DNA from: Lachnospiraceae bacterium UBA7202
GTDB lineage: Bacteria; Bacillota; Clostridia; Lachnospirales; Lachnospiraceae
Reading direction: 5' to 3'
NCBI GenBank assembly: GCA_002490705.1
Contig: DKUO01000037.1
Span: forward strand, 1-64,000
DNA: 64,000 nt
Positions 7,891 to 16,744 of the stretch are shown here, in pieces (the stretch's first letter is position 1; the number at the start of each line of letters is the position of its first letter). A program made the translations under genes and the position numbers. The notes under the pieces were generated by a model. That model had not been told where the DNA came from, made no database searches, and saw nothing but the letters and a program-made list of their open reading frames with translations.

Positions 7891-8892
7891 ATGAGGGTAC
7901 TGACAAACCAAAGGATAAAAAAGTTGTTTGTACAGATGGCGCTTTGCATGGCGGTTTTCTTTTGCTTTCCGCGGCGTTTCTGTGCGCTGTGCATGGGGAT
8001 TGTGATATTCCTGTGCTGTTACCGCTATTTTAAGGAACAGGACCGGGTGATGGAGGCGGCGGTTAAGCGGATTCAGGCCTTTATTTCCGGGGAACGTGAC
8101 GCCCGGATTGACTGTGACGAGGAGGGAGAATTGTACAGGCTGTTTCACGAGGTAAATTCGCTGGCGGCGATCCTCAATTCTAAGGCGGAGAATGAGGGGC
8201 GCTCAAGATGCTTTTTGCAGAACACCATATCGGATATTTCCCATCAGTTAAAGACGCCCCTTGCCGCCCTCAATATCTACAACGGTATTATGCAGACGGA
8301 GGCTGAGGCGGGCGGGCTCTCCACGATTCGGGAGTTTACGGATCTGTCGGAGCAGGAGCTTGACAGGATCGAGACGCTTGTACAGAATCTGCTGAAAATA
8401 GCCAAATTTGACGCGGGAAGCATTGTGATGGAAAAACACCGGGAAAATGTGGCGGAGCTGATGGCGGATGTGGAGAGACGGTTTTCTTTCCGGGCGGCAC
8501 AGGAGGGGAAGGAATTGGTTTTTGAGGGCAGTGAGGAGCTTTTCTTTTCCTGCGACCGGGGCTGGCTTACGGAGGCCGTGGGGAATCTCGTGAAAAATGC
8601 CCTCGACCATACGAAGAGCGGCGATACGGTTCGGGTGGAATGGGGACAGTCTGCCCAAATGGTGCACATGGCGGTGAGGGACACCGGGAGCGGGATTCAT
8701 CCGGAGGACCTGCACCATATTTTCAAGCGGTTTTACCGGAGCAGATACTCCAAGGACACGCAGGGAATCGGACTGGGACTGCCGCTTGCAAAGTCCATTG
8801 TGGAGGCCCATAACGGCGTGATTGAGGCGGACAGCAGGCCGGGAGCGGGAACCGCATTCGTCATGAACTTTATGATTCCTACAAAATTGTAG
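7891..8892 (+). CDS. Sensor histidine kinase, intramembrane-sensing type
   Basis: A 333-residue kinase if started at ATG 7891, which has GGAGGAG just before it; longer in-frame starts (7825, 7864) lack a good site. Two close membrane segments (about residues 11-26 and 31-44) leave almost no outside domain, as in BceS-like kinases that rely on their transporter to sense the ligand. A HAMP-like linker is followed by the dimerisation helix ISDISHQLKTPLAAL with His118, N box GNLVKNALDH, and ATP lid motifs DTGSGI and GIGLGLPLAKSIVE. It lies 41 bases after its regulator. Ligand unknown; partnership with the ABC genes is inferred from order. Confidence 0.9.
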   Translation: MRVLTNQRIKKLFVQMALCMAVFFCFPRRFCALCMGIVIFLCCYRYFKEQDRVMEAAVKRIQAFISGERDARIDCDEEGELYRLFHEVNSLAAILNSKAENEGRSRCFLQNTISDISHQLKTPLAALNIYNGIMQTEAEAGGLSTIREFTDLSEQELDRIETLVQNLLKIAKFDAGSIVMEKHRENVAELMADVERRFSFRAAQEGKELVFEGSEELFFSCDRGWLTEAVGNLVKNALDHTKSGDTVRVEWGQSAQMVHMAVRDTGSGIHPEDLHHIFKRFYRSRYSKDTQGIGLGLPLAKSIVEAHNGVIEADSRPGAGTAFVMNFMIPTKL

Positions 8893-8938
8893 TCTGACGG
8901 AAGTCTGTCTGTAATATTTGAGTGCTATTCTTTCCTAG

Positions 8939-9024
8939 GAGATGGAGATTTTCTAAGGCAGCCAAGTACGCTGCCTAAGAAAATCTAAATCATCTCCGAG
9001 AGAATGCCAAAAGCAGGCATTCTC
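8939..9024 (+). promoter_or_regulatory. Two intercistronic hairpins between kinase and ABC genes
   Basis: Hairpin 1 (8939-8996): a 17-base stem AGATTTTCTAAGGCAGC (8946-8962) with one mismatch to its partner at 8970-8986, plus an outer GAGATG/CATCTC pairing. Hairpin 2 (9000-9024): perfect 9-base stem GAGAATGCC/GGCATTCTC, loop AAAAGCA. Neither is followed by a T run, so these are more likely mRNA-stability, processing or attenuation elements than terminators. Confidence 0.6.
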
Positions 9025-9061
9025 TGCACGATATTAAAATACCAGGAAAGAGGTGCTTACG

Positions 9062-9745
9062 ATGAAATTATTGGAAGTCAGCAAAATCAGCAAAACCTAC
9101 GGCAGCGGGGAGGCGGCGGTGCATGCGCTGAAAAATGTCAGCTTCTCCGTGTCTAAGGGGGAGTATGTGGCGATCGTGGGAGAATCCGGTTCGGGAAAGA
9201 GCACGCTCCTCAATATGATCGGCGCGCTGGATGTGCCCACGTCGGGGAAGGTATGGATTGACGGCAAGGATACCTTCGCCATGCAGGAAAGAAAACTCAC
9301 CATCTTCCGCCGCAGAAATATCGGCTTTATCTTTCAGGCGTTTAACCTGATCCCGGAGCTTACGGTGGAGCAGAATATGATTTTTCCCGTGCTGTTGGAT
9401 TATCAGAAGCCGGACAGGGAGTATCTGGAAGAGCTGCTTGGCGCATTGAATCTGAAGGAGAGGCGAAATCATTTGCCCAGCCAGCTCTCCGGCGGACAAC
9501 AGCAGAGGGTGGCCATCGGCCGGGCTCTGATCACAAGGCCCGCTCTGATTCTGGCGGACGAGCCAACGGGAAATCTGGACACCCGCAACAGCAATGAGGT
9601 GATCGCCCTGCTGCAGGCGGCATCGAAGAAATATGAGCAGACAATTATCATGATCACCCACAACCGTATGATTGCACAGGCGGCGGACCGGGTGCTGGAG
9701 GTGTCGGACGGCGTGCTGACGGATCTGGGGAGGTGCCCGGAATGA
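9062..9745 (+). CDS. ABC transporter ATPase, MacB/LolD/Bce type
   Basis: A 227-residue ATPase. ATG 9062 follows AGGAAAGAGG; an in-frame GTG at 9053 overlaps that site and is rejected. Walker A GESGSGKSTLLN near residue 38, Q loop FIFQAFNLIPELT, signature LSGGQQQRVAIGRAL, Walker B LILADEPTGNLD, switch His in IMITHN. The EPTGNLD form is typical of the MacB/LolD/BceA/SalX group, which powers mechanotransmission rather than solute uptake. Its stop overlaps the permease start by four bases (ATGA), so they are translationally coupled. It follows a kinase/regulator pair, supporting a detoxification role. Confidence 0.93.
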   Translation: MKLLEVSKISKTYGSGEAAVHALKNVSFSVSKGEYVAIVGESGSGKSTLLNMIGALDVPTSGKVWIDGKDTFAMQERKLTIFRRRNIGFIFQAFNLIPELTVEQNMIFPVLLDYQKPDREYLEELLGALNLKERRNHLPSQLSGGQQQRVAIGRALITRPALILADEPTGNLDTRNSNEVIALLQAASKKYEQTIIMITHNRMIAQAADRVLEVSDGVLTDLGRCPE

Positions 9746-12120
9746 AAAACAGAGAGATGAAAAGCTACCTGAGTCTGATTCCCATCTCCGCAAAAACCCG
9801 CAGAAAGCAGAACCGCCTGATTCTTCTCTGTATTGTCTTTGCGGTGTTTCTTGTGACCACCGTCTTTTCCTATGCAGAGATTATGGAAAAGGGAATGACG
9901 GAGTCTATGGTAAAGAAGCACGGGAATTATCATATTGTAGTAAGCGGGCTTTCTGAGGCGGAGGCGCAGGCGGTTGCGGGCAGGGAGGAGGTAGAGGCGT
10001 CGGCCTGGTGTAACGCCTTCGGAGAGGATACCTATGAGGGATACTCCATAAATGACAATCGCGTCATCATGTATGGCGCGGAAGAGGACTATATTGATGA
10101 GATCAGAGCCTACGAATGGGAGGGCGCATTTCCCCAAAATGACGGGGAAGTGATGTTGAATAGGGACGCAAAAGAAAGGCTTGGCGTAAATGCCGGTGAC
10201 AGCGTGACTCTGCGCACGCCGGCCGGGGATTTTACTTTCACGGTGACTGGCTTCTGCGCGGACGAGTGGACTTTGTATGCCGACAAGTTCGAGGATGTGA
10301 CTGCCTATATGAGCGTGAGCGCGCTAAACGCCATCTGCGCCGCAAACGGGACTGACGGAAGTTCTGACACGGGTGTCACAGATGATGCGAAGGAGGTAGA
10401 ACGGACGGCATATTATGTCCGTTTCAGGGAGGGAACGGGTCTCCAAAACGCGATCTCCGATTTAAAACTCTGGTATGGACTGGAAGATGGGGATATCAAG
10501 GAAAATCTGGCTGTCATGGGCGCGTCGGGAGAAAGCGGCAGTCAGTTTATGAACAGCCTTTATCTGCTTGCGGGTATTGTGTTTGTGCTGATTCTGATTG
10601 CGGGCGTGCTGATGATCGCAAGCTGCTTAAACAGTATGGTTGCCCAGAGGACAAAGTTTTTCGGGATGATGCGCTGCATCGGTGCAAGCAGAGAACAGGT
10701 GATGCGGTTTGTGAGACTGGAGGCGCTAAATTGGTGTAAGACAGCGATCCCTGTGGGGCTGGTTTTAAGCATCGTGTTTACGTTTGCCTTCAGCCAGTTC
10801 GTGCGGTTCAAGGTGGGCGGTGAGTTCAGCGAGTATCCCTGGCGGTTCAGCGTGATCGGCGTTGTGTCGGGGATACTGGTCGGGGTGGCGGCGGTACTGT
10901 TTGCGGCGAATGCTCCCGCGAGAAGGGCGGCGGCTGTTTCTCCGGTGGCGGCGGTGTCCGGCAATGCGCAGACGGGGAAAACTGTCGCCCATGCGGCCAA
11001 TACCAGCGTCTTTAAGGTGGAACATGCGCTTGGCGTTTATCATGCGGCGGCAGCGAAAAAGAATCTGATTTTGATGTCCTTGTCCTTTGCCTTTACGGTA
11101 ACCTTGTTTTTAGCGTTTTTTGCCGGCCTTGATCTGTTAAAACGGTTCATGCCCTCGGAGAGCAACCTGAATCCGGATATCACCGTGGCGGCGGACAATA
11201 CCAACTCCTTAGACAGGGGGATGAAGGAGGAAATTGCTGGACTGCCGGGTGTGGAAACGTCTTCCGGATGTGCCATATCCTATGAGGTGCCCGCTGAGAT
11301 CAACGGGGTTCCCGGCAGCGTCGATCTGATTTCCTACGATGATTTTATGTTTTCATGGACGAAACGGTCTGTTGCCAGCGGCAATCTGGAACTGGTTTCG
11401 GGAGATAAGGATTATGTGATGACGATCTTTAATATGGACAGCCGTCTGGATACCGGGGATATTGTCAAAGTCGGCGATACGGAGCTGACCATTGCCTGCG
11501 TGTGTTCGGAGGGGATCGGAACGGAGAACCGTCCGGCGATTGTCTGCACGGAGGAGACTTTTATGCGTTTGACGGGCGAGACGGATTACCAGATCTTAAA
11601 TGCCAATCTGGCGGAGGATGCCGCTGATGAGACGGTGGACGCCATCCGGGCGATTGCGGGGGAAAACGAGGTGGCGGACAGACGGGAGGACGACCGGCAG
11701 ACCAATGCCAGCTTCTGGGTATTCCGCATTGCTGTCTACGGTTTTCTGGGGATCATTGTGCTGATTACGGTCTTTAACATTGTGAATAATATTTCCATGA
11801 GCGTGTCGGCCAGAATGAAGCAGTACGGCGCTATGCGTGCCGTGGGCATGAGCGTGGCGCAGATGAGGCGGATGATTGCGGCGGAGGCGGTGACCTATGC
11901 GGCCTGCGGCCTGTTCATCGGTTATCTTGCGGGCCTGTATCTGCACCGATTGATTATGGTGAAGCTGGTCTTTACGCATTTTGGCGGCTCGTGGAAGATT
12001 CCCCTTGAACCGCTCACAATCATCACCGTTATCGTGGCGCTCTCCTGTGTGGCGGCGGTGCATAGTCCCGCAAGAAGGATCAGCGAGATGGCGATCACGG
12101 AGACCATAGGCGAGCTGTAA
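9742..12120 (+). CDS. FtsX-like ABC permease
   Basis: A 792-residue permease with two FtsX halves. One membrane segment (about 25-45), an outside MacB-type domain (about 50-270), three segments with GIVFVLILIAGVLMIASCLN and GMMRCIGASREQVMRFVRLE, then a second anchor (about 430-455), a second outside domain (460-670) and the last FtsX triplet with FNIVNNISMSVSARMKQYG and GAMRAVGMSVAQMRRMI. ATG 9742 is used since GGGGAGG lies before it. Size and two outside domains differ from true BceB (one large loop), so it belongs to the wider FtsX/MacB-like group. Likely exports or releases a lipid- or peptide-like toxin; substrate unknown. Confidence 0.9.
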   Translation: MKNREMKSYLSLIPISAKTRRKQNRLILLCIVFAVFLVTTVFSYAEIMEKGMTESMVKKHGNYHIVVSGLSEAEAQAVAGREEVEASAWCNAFGEDTYEGYSINDNRVIMYGAEEDYIDEIRAYEWEGAFPQNDGEVMLNRDAKERLGVNAGDSVTLRTPAGDFTFTVTGFCADEWTLYADKFEDVTAYMSVSALNAICAANGTDGSSDTGVTDDAKEVERTAYYVRFREGTGLQNAISDLKLWYGLEDGDIKENLAVMGASGESGSQFMNSLYLLAGIVFVLILIAGVLMIASCLNSMVAQRTKFFGMMRCIGASREQVMRFVRLEALNWCKTAIPVGLVLSIVFTFAFSQFVRFKVGGEFSEYPWRFSVIGVVSGILVGVAAVLFAANAPARRAAAVSPVAAVSGNAQTGKTVAHAANTSVFKVEHALGVYHAAAAKKNLILMSLSFAFTVTLFLAFFAGLDLLKRFMPSESNLNPDITVAADNTNSLDRGMKEEIAGLPGVETSSGCAISYEVPAEINGVPGSVDLISYDDFMFSWTKRSVASGNLELVSGDKDYVMTIFNMDSRLDTGDIVKVGDTELTIACVCSEGIGTENRPAIVCTEETFMRLTGETDYQILNANLAEDAADETVDAIRAIAGENEVADRREDDRQTNASFWVFRIAVYGFLGIIVLITVFNIVNNISMSVSARMKQYGAMRAVGMSVAQMRRMIAAEAVTYAACGLFIGYLAGLYLHRLIMVKLVFTHFGGSWKIPLEPLTIITVIVALSCVAAVHSPARRISEMAITETIGEL

Positions 12121-12140
12121 AAGCCCTTGTAAGTGTACAC

Positions 12141-12202
12141 ATTCCCCACTTTTTGTCCTCGTAAAAAATTACAGTGCAAAAAGTGGGGAATTTTGGTATA
12201 CT
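12141..12202 (+). promoter_or_regulatory. Long inverted repeat leading into a promoter
   Basis: Perfect 15-base arms ATTCCCCACTTTTTG (12141-12155) and its complement (12177-12191). The right arm runs directly into an extended -10 element, TGG-TATACT (12194-12202), for the gene at 12261. It could terminate the permease transcript and also act as operator for the next gene. The same TGG-TATACT box occurs before the alarmone synthetase and murA genes. Confidence 0.55.
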
Positions 12203-12260
12203 TATTTTGTGCGGCGCAAAAGTGCGCTGCCGATAAGAGAAGATATAGGGGGATAAGGGT

Positions 12261-13139
12261 ATGAAATATAGGATTTTGCTTACGGGAAACAATAAGATGA
12301 TCATCAACGAGTTTTTCACTTACATGGATTTCAGTTTTGAGTGCCTCAGCACCTCGGACCGATACGACGACATCATAAGCCATGTGAAGTATGTAAAGCC
12401 GGATGCGCTTGTCTATTGCCTGTACGGTGAAAATCCCGATGATTTGAAGAGATTTGTCAATGTGGAGGACAAAATTGCGGAGCAAAGGATTCCCATTATC
12501 ATTGTGGGAGACCCGGAAGAGTGTACGCAGTTTGAGAAGATTGCGCCGGCCATGAATGTGACCATTTTCCGCAAACCCATTACTTCCCAGAGGTTAGAGG
12601 AAAATATTGTAAAACTGTTGAAGGAGAAGCGTCCTGAGGCAGAACAGGAAAAGAGAACGGTGACGGTGAACGAGAGCGAGCTTAAGACGAGAGATGTCAT
12701 GCGCGTGGCGGAACAGTTACTTGCGCAGCTTGCGAAAGAAGAGGAGAATGAGAAAAAAGAACAGGAGGAAGCGGCAAGAAGAAAGCATATTCTGGTGGTG
12801 GATGACGACAGCAGCGTGCTTAAGCTGTTGAAAGGGTATTTGGCGGAGCGTTATGATGTGGCGACAGCCATCAGCGGTAAGATTGCCCTGAAATTTTTGG
12901 AGACCAAAAAGACCGATATGGTGCTTCTGGATTATGAGATGCCCAATGAGAACGGGGCCGAGGTTCTGGCGAAGATTCGGGAAAACTCGAATACGGCTGA
13001 TCTGCCGGTGGTGTTTCTGACAGGCGTGACGGAGAAAAAGAAAATTTTGGAAGTGCTGGCGATGAAACCGCAGGGGTATCTCACCAAGCCGATCGATATG
13101 GAAAAGTTATCTTCTACCATTAAAGGCGTTTTGAAGTGA
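12261..13139 (+). CDS. Two-receiver regulator (pseudo-receiver plus receiver)
   Basis: A 292-residue protein. Residues 1-120 have a receiver-like pattern (YRILLTGNNKMI..., IIIVGDPEE, IFRKPIT) but no phosphate-accepting Asp where VYCLYG stands, so it is a pseudo-receiver. A charged coiled-coil linker (125-172) leads to a full receiver (176-292): VVDDD at 179-183, Asp224 in VLLDYEMPNENG, Thr in FLTG, Lys276 in TKPI. There is no output domain, so it probably works by phospho-dependent binding or as a phosphate sink. The next gene is a hybrid kinase 32 bases on and is the obvious partner. Similar stand-alone receivers act in phosphorelays; the exact target is unknown. Confidence 0.85.
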   Translation: MKYRILLTGNNKMIINEFFTYMDFSFECLSTSDRYDDIISHVKYVKPDALVYCLYGENPDDLKRFVNVEDKIAEQRIPIIIVGDPEECTQFEKIAPAMNVTIFRKPITSQRLEENIVKLLKEKRPEAEQEKRTVTVNESELKTRDVMRVAEQLLAQLAKEEENEKKEQEEAARRKHILVVDDDSSVLKLLKGYLAERYDVATAISGKIALKFLETKKTDMVLLDYEMPNENGAEVLAKIRENSNTADLPVVFLTGVTEKKKILEVLAMKPQGYLTKPIDMEKLSSTIKGVLK

Positions 13140-13171
13140 CGGATTAAAATTCTGTAACGGAGGGATCAGGC

Positions 13172-15889
13172 ATGGCGATCATTGAAAACAAATTTAAACT
13201 GACAGATTTGATAGACATTGAAACCTTGCAGAAAATACAGGATGCTTTCTCGGATATGTCCGGAATTGCGGCTCTGGTTACGGACGCCAACGGTAAGATT
13301 CAGACAAAGCCTTCTGGATTTACGGAGTTTTGCGGAAAGTATGTCAGAAATACGGAGGAAGGCAGAAAACGGTGTGAAAAGTGCGATAAAATGGGTGCGG
13401 AGAAGGCGGCGAAAGCCGGCGTCTCCTGCGCCTATTTTTGCCATGCCGGTATGGTGGCCTTTGCCGCGCCCATTATGGCCCATGGGCATATGGTGGGATG
13501 CTTTATCGGCGGACAGCTGCTGACAATACCGCCGGATGAGGATAAGATTCGGAAGGTGGCCGATGATATCGGCGTGGACGGGGACGAGCTGATGCGCGCC
13601 GCAGGCGATGTTAAAATTATAGATAAGCGGACGATTGAGAAGGTGTCGAACGCCATCTATACGATTGCCAATGTCCTGTCGGAGATCGGTTACAGTAAGT
13701 ATCAGGTAAACCTGAAAAATATGGAGCTGCGCAAGACCTCCAATATGAAATCGGACTTTTTGGCCAATATGAGCCATGAGATCAGAACGCCGATGAATGC
13801 GGTGATCGGTATGGCGGAGATGGCTCTCAGGGAAGATATCCCGCCGGCGGCACGGGAGTATATAGGACAGATCAAGTCCTCGGGACAGACGCTTCTCACA
13901 ATTATCAATGATATCCTGGATTTTTCCAAGATTGAATCGGGAAAGATGGATATCAGCGATGTGGAATATGAACCTCTGTCTATGATTAACGATGTGTCCA
14001 ATATTATTATGACCCGTATCGGCAGCAAGGATCTGGATTTGACGGTGGATGTAAACCCGGAGATTCCGATCGGGCTTTACGGTGACAATATCAGAATCAA
14101 ACAGGTATTGGTGAATATGGCCAACAATGCCGTCAAGTTTACGGATTCGGGAAACGTCAATGTGAAGATAGATTTTCTGCGGACCACGGAAGACACGATA
14201 GAACTCTGTGTGTCGGTGACGGATACGGGCCGGGGAATCAAAGAGAGCGACATGGCGAAACTGTTCCAGTCTTTCCAGCAGCTCGACAGTAAGAGAAACC
14301 GCAATGTGGAGGGGACCGGTCTAGGGCTTGCCATCAGCAAACAGCTGGTGGCTCTGATGCACGGCAAAATACACGTGGACAGCGAGTACGGTAAGGGATC
14401 TACATTTTCCTTCGTTATTCCCCAGAGGGTGACGGATAGCAGCCGCGCTGTGGAGAAAGTGGAAGACGGTATTGTGGCCGCCGGCCTGATCCAGAGTGAG
14501 TATACGGCGCAGGAACTGGCGGGAGATATGGAGAAGCTGGGCGTTACCTATGTGAGGTTGGAGTCGGAAGAAGATCTGGGATGGCTGAAAGATCACAATG
14601 CAGGTTATTTTTTTGTGGAACAGCCGTTGATGACGGAAGCCGTACAATATTTTATGAAATTGAATCCGAACGTGTGCGGCGTCGTTTTGGCAAATTACCG
14701 GTCAGTGCGTACCTATGATCTGCCAAATCTGCGTGTGGTGAAGAAACCTCTCTATATACTGGGACTTTCCAATATATTTAACGGAAAAGAGGAGAACGGT
14801 TCGGTCTCCTTGATGGAGGCGGAGGACTTTGATTTCACTGCTCCCAAGGCGGAGGTGCTTGTGGTGGACGACAATGCCATCAACCTGACGGTGGTCAAGG
14901 GACTTTTGAATCCTCTGCAGATGAAGATTGATACGGCTTTGAGCGGTAAGGACGCCGTTTTAATGGTTACGGACAAGCGCTATGATATCATTTTCATGGA
15001 TCATATGATGCCGGAAATGGACGGTGTGGAGACCACCAGAGTGATCAGACGCCTTCTGGGAGATAACGGGCAGGTGCCCATTATTGCGCTCACAGCCAAT
15101 GCGGTGGAAGGAACAGCGCAGATGTTCATCGACGAAGGGATGAATGATTTTGTGACCAAGCCCATAGAGATGAGGGTGATTCTCGCCAAACTCCGCAAGT
15201 GGCTGCCGCCGGAGAAAATTGAGAAAAACAGGAATAAAAAGATGGACGCCGTTCTTCAGGGCGCCAACAAGGAAGGAAAACCGTATCAGATGTCCACCGA
15301 TATTTCCATTGCCGGTCTGGATGTGAAGAAGGCCATGGAATTCCTTGGAAACGAAGAACTTTTCTGGTCTGTTTTGAAAGAGTATTACCGTGTCATTGAT
15401 AAAAAGAGCATGATGATATCGGAGTATGAACAGAAGGAAATGTGGAAGGAATATACGGTTGAGGTACATGCCCTGAAGAGTGCGTCAAGGCAGATCGGGG
15501 CACTGGAGCTGGCACAGGTTGCGGAGCAGATGGAGGCGGCCGGCAATGCCGAGAATGCGGCGCTGATTCACAAGATTACGCCGGGAATGCTGGAGGAGTA
15601 CACGTTTTACAAAGGGATTCTGGCGCCTTACTTTGTCAAGGAGAAGGAAGCCCAGAGCGGAAGGGCTGCGGAAGCGAGCGAAATGTCGGAACTCTTCGGG
15701 CAGATGAAGGAAGCCATGGAGAATCTGGACATGGATGCCATGGAGAAGGTAATCAAAGATATGAGCCAGTATTCCTACAGCGACGAGCAGTACAGTATCT
15801 TTGAAAAGCTGAAAAATGCCGTGGAGGATATCGACACGGAGAAGTGCGAAGAAATTATTGCGGAGTGGAAGAAAGAACTGGAAAGATAG
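13172..15889 (+). CDS. PocR-domain hybrid histidine kinase with receiver and Hpt
   Basis: A 905-residue cytoplasmic sensor with no membrane segment. Residues 10-175 are a PocR-type sensory domain with Cys54, Cys68, Cys71, Cys86, Cys90 and Cys110 (RCEKCD, YFCHAG). The kinase core follows: His202 in MSHEIRTPMNAV, N box around 315, DTGRGI at 351-356, GTGLGL at 381-386. A degenerate receiver-like stretch (about 430-540) precedes a true receiver (561-680; VVDDN, Asp610 in FMDHMMPEMDG, Lys in TKPI). An Hpt domain has His766 in EVHALKSASRQIG, and a helical tail follows. The full His-Asp-His relay is in one protein; the final Asp is probably in the upstream two-receiver protein. PocR domains are thought to bind small organic molecules, possibly through the clustered Cys. 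Confidence 0.92.
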   Translation: MAIIENKFKLTDLIDIETLQKIQDAFSDMSGIAALVTDANGKIQTKPSGFTEFCGKYVRNTEEGRKRCEKCDKMGAEKAAKAGVSCAYFCHAGMVAFAAPIMAHGHMVGCFIGGQLLTIPPDEDKIRKVADDIGVDGDELMRAAGDVKIIDKRTIEKVSNAIYTIANVLSEIGYSKYQVNLKNMELRKTSNMKSDFLANMSHEIRTPMNAVIGMAEMALREDIPPAAREYIGQIKSSGQTLLTIINDILDFSKIESGKMDISDVEYEPLSMINDVSNIIMTRIGSKDLDLTVDVNPEIPIGLYGDNIRIKQVLVNMANNAVKFTDSGNVNVKIDFLRTTEDTIELCVSVTDTGRGIKESDMAKLFQSFQQLDSKRNRNVEGTGLGLAISKQLVALMHGKIHVDSEYGKGSTFSFVIPQRVTDSSRAVEKVEDGIVAAGLIQSEYTAQELAGDMEKLGVTYVRLESEEDLGWLKDHNAGYFFVEQPLMTEAVQYFMKLNPNVCGVVLANYRSVRTYDLPNLRVVKKPLYILGLSNIFNGKEENGSVSLMEAEDFDFTAPKAEVLVVDDNAINLTVVKGLLNPLQMKIDTALSGKDAVLMVTDKRYDIIFMDHMMPEMDGVETTRVIRRLLGDNGQVPIIALTANAVEGTAQMFIDEGMNDFVTKPIEMRVILAKLRKWLPPEKIEKNRNKKMDAVLQGANKEGKPYQMSTDISIAGLDVKKAMEFLGNEELFWSVLKEYYRVIDKKSMMISEYEQKEMWKEYTVEVHALKSASRQIGALELAQVAEQMEAAGNAENAALIHKITPGMLEEYTFYKGILAPYFVKEKEAQSGRAAEASEMSELFGQMKEAMENLDMDAMEKVIKDMSQYSYSDEQYSIFEKLKNAVEDIDTEKCEEIIAEWKKELER

Positions 15890-15937
15890 CATAAAATACA
15901 AATGATATGTATAATATACAAACTGGAATGAAAAATA

Positions 15938-15951
15938 TGTATATTTATGCA
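15938..15951. promoter_or_regulatory. ArgR-like operator before the amino-acid ABC operon
   Basis: TGTATATTTATGCA fits the ArgR/AhrC half-site pattern TG-N-AT-WWWW-AT-N-CA exactly. A second palindrome, TGTATAATATACA, lies at 15908-15920. A possible -35 (TTGTAC) follows at 15955-15960. Arginine control is inference from the motif only. Confidence 0.4.
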
Positions 15952-16025
15952 TATTTGTACTTTACTTCTGCAAAAACCTGTGATAAGATATTCACGAAAG
16001 CGAAGTAGGAAAGGAAAAAGGACAG

Positions 16026-16715
16026 ATGTCGGCGTGGATGGCGAATGTCAGTGATATGTTTTATAAATGTTTTATCAGGGAGGATCGGTATAAACTTCTC
16101 CTGAGCGGTATCGGCGTGACGATTAAGGTGTCGCTTTTGGCCATTGTCATCGGTATCCTGATCGGTATGGTGATTGCCATGTGCAATCTGTCAAAGAAAA
16201 AGCCGGTTCGAATTATCGGCGGTATTTATACGGATGTGATTCGCGGAACGCCTTCGGTGACGCAGCTTATGATTATCTATTTCGTTATTTTTGCGTCGGT
16301 GCAGCTGGATAAGTGGATCATTGCCGCCATAGCCTTTGGCGTCAATTCGGGCGCTTATGTGTCTGAGATTATCCGGGCGGGCATTCTTTCCATTGACAAA
16401 GGGCAGACGGAGGCCGGCAGGTCTTTAGGGTTGAGCGCTTTTCAGACGATGAGCAGGATTGTGATTCCGCAGGCTGTGAAAAATATTTTCCCCGCGCTGT
16501 GCAATGAGTTTATTGTGCTGATCAAGGAAACTGCCATTGTGGGATATGTGGGACTGATGGATATACAGAAGGCCGGCGATTTCATCAAGAGCGCGACGTT
16601 TATTGCCTTCATGCCGCTTATCGGAACGGCGGTGATCTATTACGTGTTGATCAAAATATTGACGCTTGTCCTCCGAAGAGTGGAGATCAGACTGCGCAGG
16701 GCGGATGCACGCTGA
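16026..16715 (+). CDS. Polar amino-acid ABC permease (HisM/GlnP family)
   Basis: A 229-residue inner-membrane permease, usual size for the family. Membrane segments near residues 25-48, 60-85, 90-110, 150-170 and 190-215. The cytoplasmic coupling loop is AGRSLGLSAFQTMSRIVIPQAVKNIFP, in the EAA-motif position that contacts the ATPase. The N-terminal RGTPSVTQLMIIYF is a hallmark of the polar amino-acid branch (His/Glu/Gln/Arg/Cys). It is the first gene of permease-ATPase-binding-protein, an order that differs from the second system at 22.6-25.1 kb. A possible ArgR box upstream suggests arginine or a related basic amino acid. Confidence 0.92.
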   Translation: MSAWMANVSDMFYKCFIREDRYKLLLSGIGVTIKVSLLAIVIGILIGMVIAMCNLSKKKPVRIIGGIYTDVIRGTPSVTQLMIIYFVIFASVQLDKWIIAAIAFGVNSGAYVSEIIRAGILSIDKGQTEAGRSLGLSAFQTMSRIVIPQAVKNIFPALCNEFIVLIKETAIVGYVGLMDIQKAGDFIKSATFIAFMPLIGTAVIYYVLIKILTLVLRRVEIRLRRADAR

Positions 16716-16744
16716 CCCTGTGAGAAGAAGAGAATGGAATTGTT

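Noticed and set aside
12261..15889. Reading the two-receiver and PocR kinase genes as part of a chemotaxis cluster with the FIST/MCP pair
   Set aside because: They are 37 kb apart with no cheA, cheW, cheB or cheR in the window.
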